Below, in pieces: positions 7,225-9,096 of a stretch of 9,096 bases of DNA. Below the pieces are notes generated by a model. That model worked only from the letters and a program-made list of their open reading frames with translations, ran no database searches and was not told where the DNA came from. The translations under genes were made by a program, and so were the position numbers. Positions within the stretch are counted from its first letter, which is position 1; each line of letters opens with the position of its first letter. The stretch is from Bacteroidota bacterium (GTDB lineage: Bacteria > Bacteroidota > Ignavibacteria > Kapaibacteriales > Kapaibacteriaceae), in NCBI GenBank assembly GCA_003488525.1, contig DNLG01000146.1, positions 1 to 9,096 of the forward strand. Reading direction: 5' to 3'.

Positions 7225-8337
7225 TCAGCCTTCCTGCGACGGACGCTGAATGATACCGCCACCAACAACGTCGTCGCCTTCGTACATGACCACGGACTGT
7301 CCCGGCGCTATGGCTCTGCGTGGTTCATCGAAGACCACATGCAGAATGCCATCAGCATCCGTGCGGCACGTTGCCAACGCACCCTCGTCTTTGTATCGGA
7401 CCTTGACGATGAATCTCCGAGGATCGTTCAGGTTGGCATACTTCTGCAGATTTACGCTGTGCGCTGTCAGTACGGATGACTCTAGCTTGTCCTCCGTTCC
7501 AACCACAACGGTGTTACTCGACGGGAGAACGTTCAGCACGTAAAGCGGCTCAGGATGCGCAATGCCAAGCCCCCTTCTCTGACCAACGGTATAGAACGGA
7601 TAGCCTTCGTGCGTGCCGATCACCCGTCCATCAAGAACGATATCACCGGTACCGACACGCTGATCGATATCCTGCACGGCGTCACGAAGAAACCGTCGGT
7701 AGTCATTGTCGGCGATGAAGCAGATCTCGTACGATTCAGGCTTTGGAGCCAGATCCAGCGACAGACGCTCTTTCTCGGCACGTGACTGCGGCTTTGTAAA
7801 ACCGGACAACGGGAAGAGTGTGCGCGCAAGGTGCTCCTGCCGCACGCTCCAGAGCATGTATGACTGGTCTTTCTGCGCATCCGGACTGCGGCGAATCCAT
7901 CGCCTCTGCGAGACCTCATCGTGCATGATGCTTGCGTAGTGCCCCGTGGCAATGAACTCGGCACCAAGAGCGTCTGCCTTTTTGAGCATCTCGGCCCACT
8001 TGATCTGCCGGTTACATTTGACACACGGGTTCGGGGTGTTGCCTTCGAGGTAGTCCTGAACAAAGTAATCGATCACCTGGTCCTTGAATGTCTCGGTAAA
8101 GTCCACCGTGTAGTGCGGCACACCTAACCCCAGCGCTACCCGCCGAGCATCGTTGATGCCGTCAAGCGAACAGCACGTAGAATCGTTGCCCACGTTGCCA
8201 CCAACGTCTTCGTACTTGTAGGTCTTGATGGTGATGCCGATAACGTCATAGCCCTGCTCAACCAGCAGGCCTGCGGCGACGCTGGAGTCGACTCCGCCAG
8301 ACATTCCGACGATGACGCGATTTGAATTCCGTTCCAC
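7225..8337 (-). CDS. mnmA: tRNA-specific 2-thiouridylase MnmA
   Basis: MnmA installs the 2-thio group on U34 of tRNA-Lys, -Glu and -Gln, activating the base with ATP and taking sulfur from a Cys-desulfurase relay. From GTG at 8337 the product is 370 residues, normal for the family. Motifs: the PP-loop SGGVDSS (13-19), catalytic Cys108 in NPCVKCN, TGHYA, KDQSYMLW, the second catalytic Cys in SYEICFIAD, and GQRRGLGIA. The C-terminal beta-barrel is complete. The frame stays open to a GTG at 8463, but those 42 extra codons overlap the divergent gene, have no family match and run past the promoter box. GTG at 8337 gives V/M-ERNSNRVIVGMSGG and has AGGAAAG 9 bases upstream. It is first in the mnmA-tgt-yajC-ribBA cluster and overlaps the tgt Shine-Dalgarno site. 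Confidence 0.96.
   Translation of the reverse strand: MERNSNRVIVGMSGGVDSSVAAGLLVEQGYDVIGITIKTYKYEDVGGNVGNDSTCCSLDGINDARRVALGLGVPHYTVDFTETFKDQVIDYFVQDYLEGNTPNPCVKCNRQIKWAEMLKKADALGAEFIATGHYASIMHDEVSQRRWIRRSPDAQKDQSYMLWSVRQEHLARTLFPLSGFTKPQSRAEKERLSLDLAPKPESYEICFIADNDYRRFLRDAVQDIDQRVGTGDIVLDGRVIGTHEGYPFYTVGQRRGLGIAHPEPLYVLNVLPSSNTVVVGTEDKLESSVLTAHSVNLQKYANLNDPRRFIVKVRYKDEGALATCRTDADGILHVVFDEPRRAIAPGQSVVMYEGDDVVGGGIIQRPSQEG
7229..7235 (-). promoter_or_regulatory. tgt ribosome binding site inside mnmA
   Basis: AGGAAGG on the minus strand lies six bases before the tgt ATG and within the last codons of mnmA, whose TGA is at 7225-7227. This fixes the tgt start and suggests translational coupling of the two genes. 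Confidence 0.75.
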
Positions 8338-8351
8338 TGGTGCTAGCTTTC
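8321..8351 (+). promoter_or_regulatory. Candidate promoter for the acyltransferase gene
   Basis: TTTG (8321-8324) is followed after 19 bases by TAGCTTTC (8344-8351), one mismatch from TAnnTTTG. The expected start near 8356 leaves a leader of about 18 bases before ATG 8374. The -7 box overlaps the mnmA Shine-Dalgarno complement, and the -33 box is inside the mnmA coding start, so part of the match may be coincidental. Confidence 0.4.
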
Positions 8352-8353
8352 CT
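8347..8353 (-). promoter_or_regulatory. mnmA ribosome binding site
   Basis: AGGAAAG on the minus strand lies nine bases before the GTG at 8337. It decides the mnmA start in favour of this GTG over the upstream GTG at 8463. Confidence 0.65.
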
Positions 8354-8363
8354 GTTAGAGATG

Positions 8364-8371
8364 CAAAACTA
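8364..8371 (-). promoter_or_regulatory. Candidate -7 box for the mnmA operon
   Basis: TAGTTTTG on the minus strand matches TAnnTTTG exactly. The expected start near 8359 leaves about 21 leader bases carrying the mnmA Shine-Dalgarno site. No clear TTG -33 box is seen at 19-20 bases. The box lies just before the ATG of the divergent acyltransferase gene. Confidence 0.45.
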
Positions 8372-8373
8372 CC

Positions 8374-9096
8374 ATGTCTGAGACACCCTTCATCGAGGCC
8401 CGTCCGAGGAAGCTCGACCGCCTGTTCTGGGGTCAGTACTTTACGCTGACCCTTCGGCGGCACTTCTCACGTGGGTACCTGTCCGGCGAGCAGCACCTGC
8501 TCGGCGTAAGTTCCGCCACTGACGGCATCCCGACGGTCATCGCCTCAACACATGCCTCGTGGTGGGATGCCGCCGTTGCCATGTCACTGGCTTGGGGACG
8601 TCATCATATGGACATGGACGGCATGATGGAGTACCGTCAGCTGTCGCGGTATCGGTTCTTTTCCCGTCTTGGCCTCTTCAGCGTCATCCGCGAGGATGCT
8701 GCCAGCGCGATGAAGTCCCTTCGGTACGGGGCTGGCAGGATCCGCGACAGTAACCGCATGTTGTGGATGTATCCGCAGGGTGAACTCATCCATCAGGACG
8801 TCGATCGCATCGAATGCGAACCAGGAATCGGCATCCTTGCGCACCTTGTCGGTACGTGCCGGATCTTACCTGTGGCAATGCGATACGAACTCCTTCGCGA
8901 ACAACGTCCCGCCTGCTGGGTACGCTTTGCTGAGCCCCTTGTCATCAAGTCAGGAACGCCAATCAGGAACGTGCAGGCACTATGTTCCGATGCTCTGACG
9001 CAGGTGCGCGACGGTCTGCGTAGCGATGCAATGTGCGAGCGCCACAACGACTACGAATCGTTCATCAACGGCAGAATGTCCATGGAGAAGCGCTTC
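8374..9096 (+). CDS. PlsC-type acyltransferase, C-terminus beyond the window
   Basis: A glycerophosphate/lysophospholipid acyltransferase family protein, probably membrane-associated; the exact acyl donor and acceptor cannot be read from sequence. The first 241 codons are present and the frame is open at the right edge. Block I is THASWWDA with the catalytic HX4D pair His60 and Asp65; YRQLSRYRFFSRLG (87-100) fits block II; YPQGE (133-137) replaces the usual FPEGT of block III; LPVAMRYE (165-172) fits block IV. ATG at 8374 is fixed by an in-frame TAG at 8356-8358. The start has no Shine-Dalgarno site. It is divergent from mnmA and shares the short promoter region. A role in membrane lipid synthesis would go with accD in the window, but the two genes are not linked by operon. 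It could also acylate a carotenoid or other lipid. Confidence 0.8.
   Translation, partial: MSETPFIEARPRKLDRLFWGQYFTLTLRRHFSRGYLSGEQHLLGVSSATDGIPTVIASTHASWWDAAVAMSLAWGRHHMDMDGMMEYRQLSRYRFFSRLGLFSVIREDAASAMKSLRYGAGRIRDSNRMLWMYPQGELIHQDVDRIECEPGIGILAHLVGTCRILPVAMRYELLREQRPACWVRFAEPLVIKSGTPIRNVQALCSDALTQVRDGLRSDAMCERHNDYESFINGRMSMEKRF

Noticed and set aside
8361..8381. Six-codon upstream reading frame (MQNYHV) overlapping the acyltransferase ATG
   Set aside because: It is very short, would start about five bases from the predicted 5' end and has no ribosome site.
8338..8463. A 42-codon N-terminal extension of mnmA from GTG 8463
   Set aside because: It overlaps the divergent acyltransferase gene, runs upstream of the -7 box and is absent from the MnmA family; GTG 8337 has a Shine-Dalgarno site.

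Overview
The window looks like a chromosomal housekeeping segment from a member of the Bacteroidota/Chlorobi side of the FCB group. Two signals point there. The 750-residue esterase-like protein ends in a type IX secretion (T9SS) type A sorting tail. Several genes are also preceded by a TAnnTTTG-like -7 box of the kind used by the Bacteroidota housekeeping sigma factor. The fairly GC-rich sequence and the clear Shine-Dalgarno sites before tgt, mnmA and greA fit a Chlorobi/Ignavibacteria/Kapabacteria-type lineage better than classical Bacteroides. This placement is inference.

All complete genes lie on the minus strand. Reading right to left, the first block is mnmA, tgt, yajC and ribBA (8337 to 4517), tightly spaced and closed by a strong intrinsic terminator at 4438-4469. 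It holds two enzymes that modify tRNA wobble position 34, a Sec translocon accessory protein and bifunctional riboflavin synthesis. The second block is greA (transcript cleavage factor), a secreted multidomain SGNH/sialate-O-acetylesterase-like protein, accD (acetyl-CoA carboxylase beta subunit) and a partial arginase that runs off the left edge. On the right, a PlsC-type acyltransferase is transcribed divergently from mnmA and runs off the right edge.

No mobile element, CRISPR array, RNA gene or long non-coding stretch is visible. The longest gene-free gap is 124 bases (4393-4516), holding the terminator and a possible greA promoter. The most unusual observation is that Tgt keeps every catalytic and preQ1-pocket residue I can check, yet all four ligands of the family's structural zinc site are replaced (Cys, Cys, Cys, His become Val, Ser, Ser, Gln). 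The other observations concern promoter architecture (possible leaderless starts, an overlapping divergent promoter pair, a hairpin in the greA leader) and the surface esterase.
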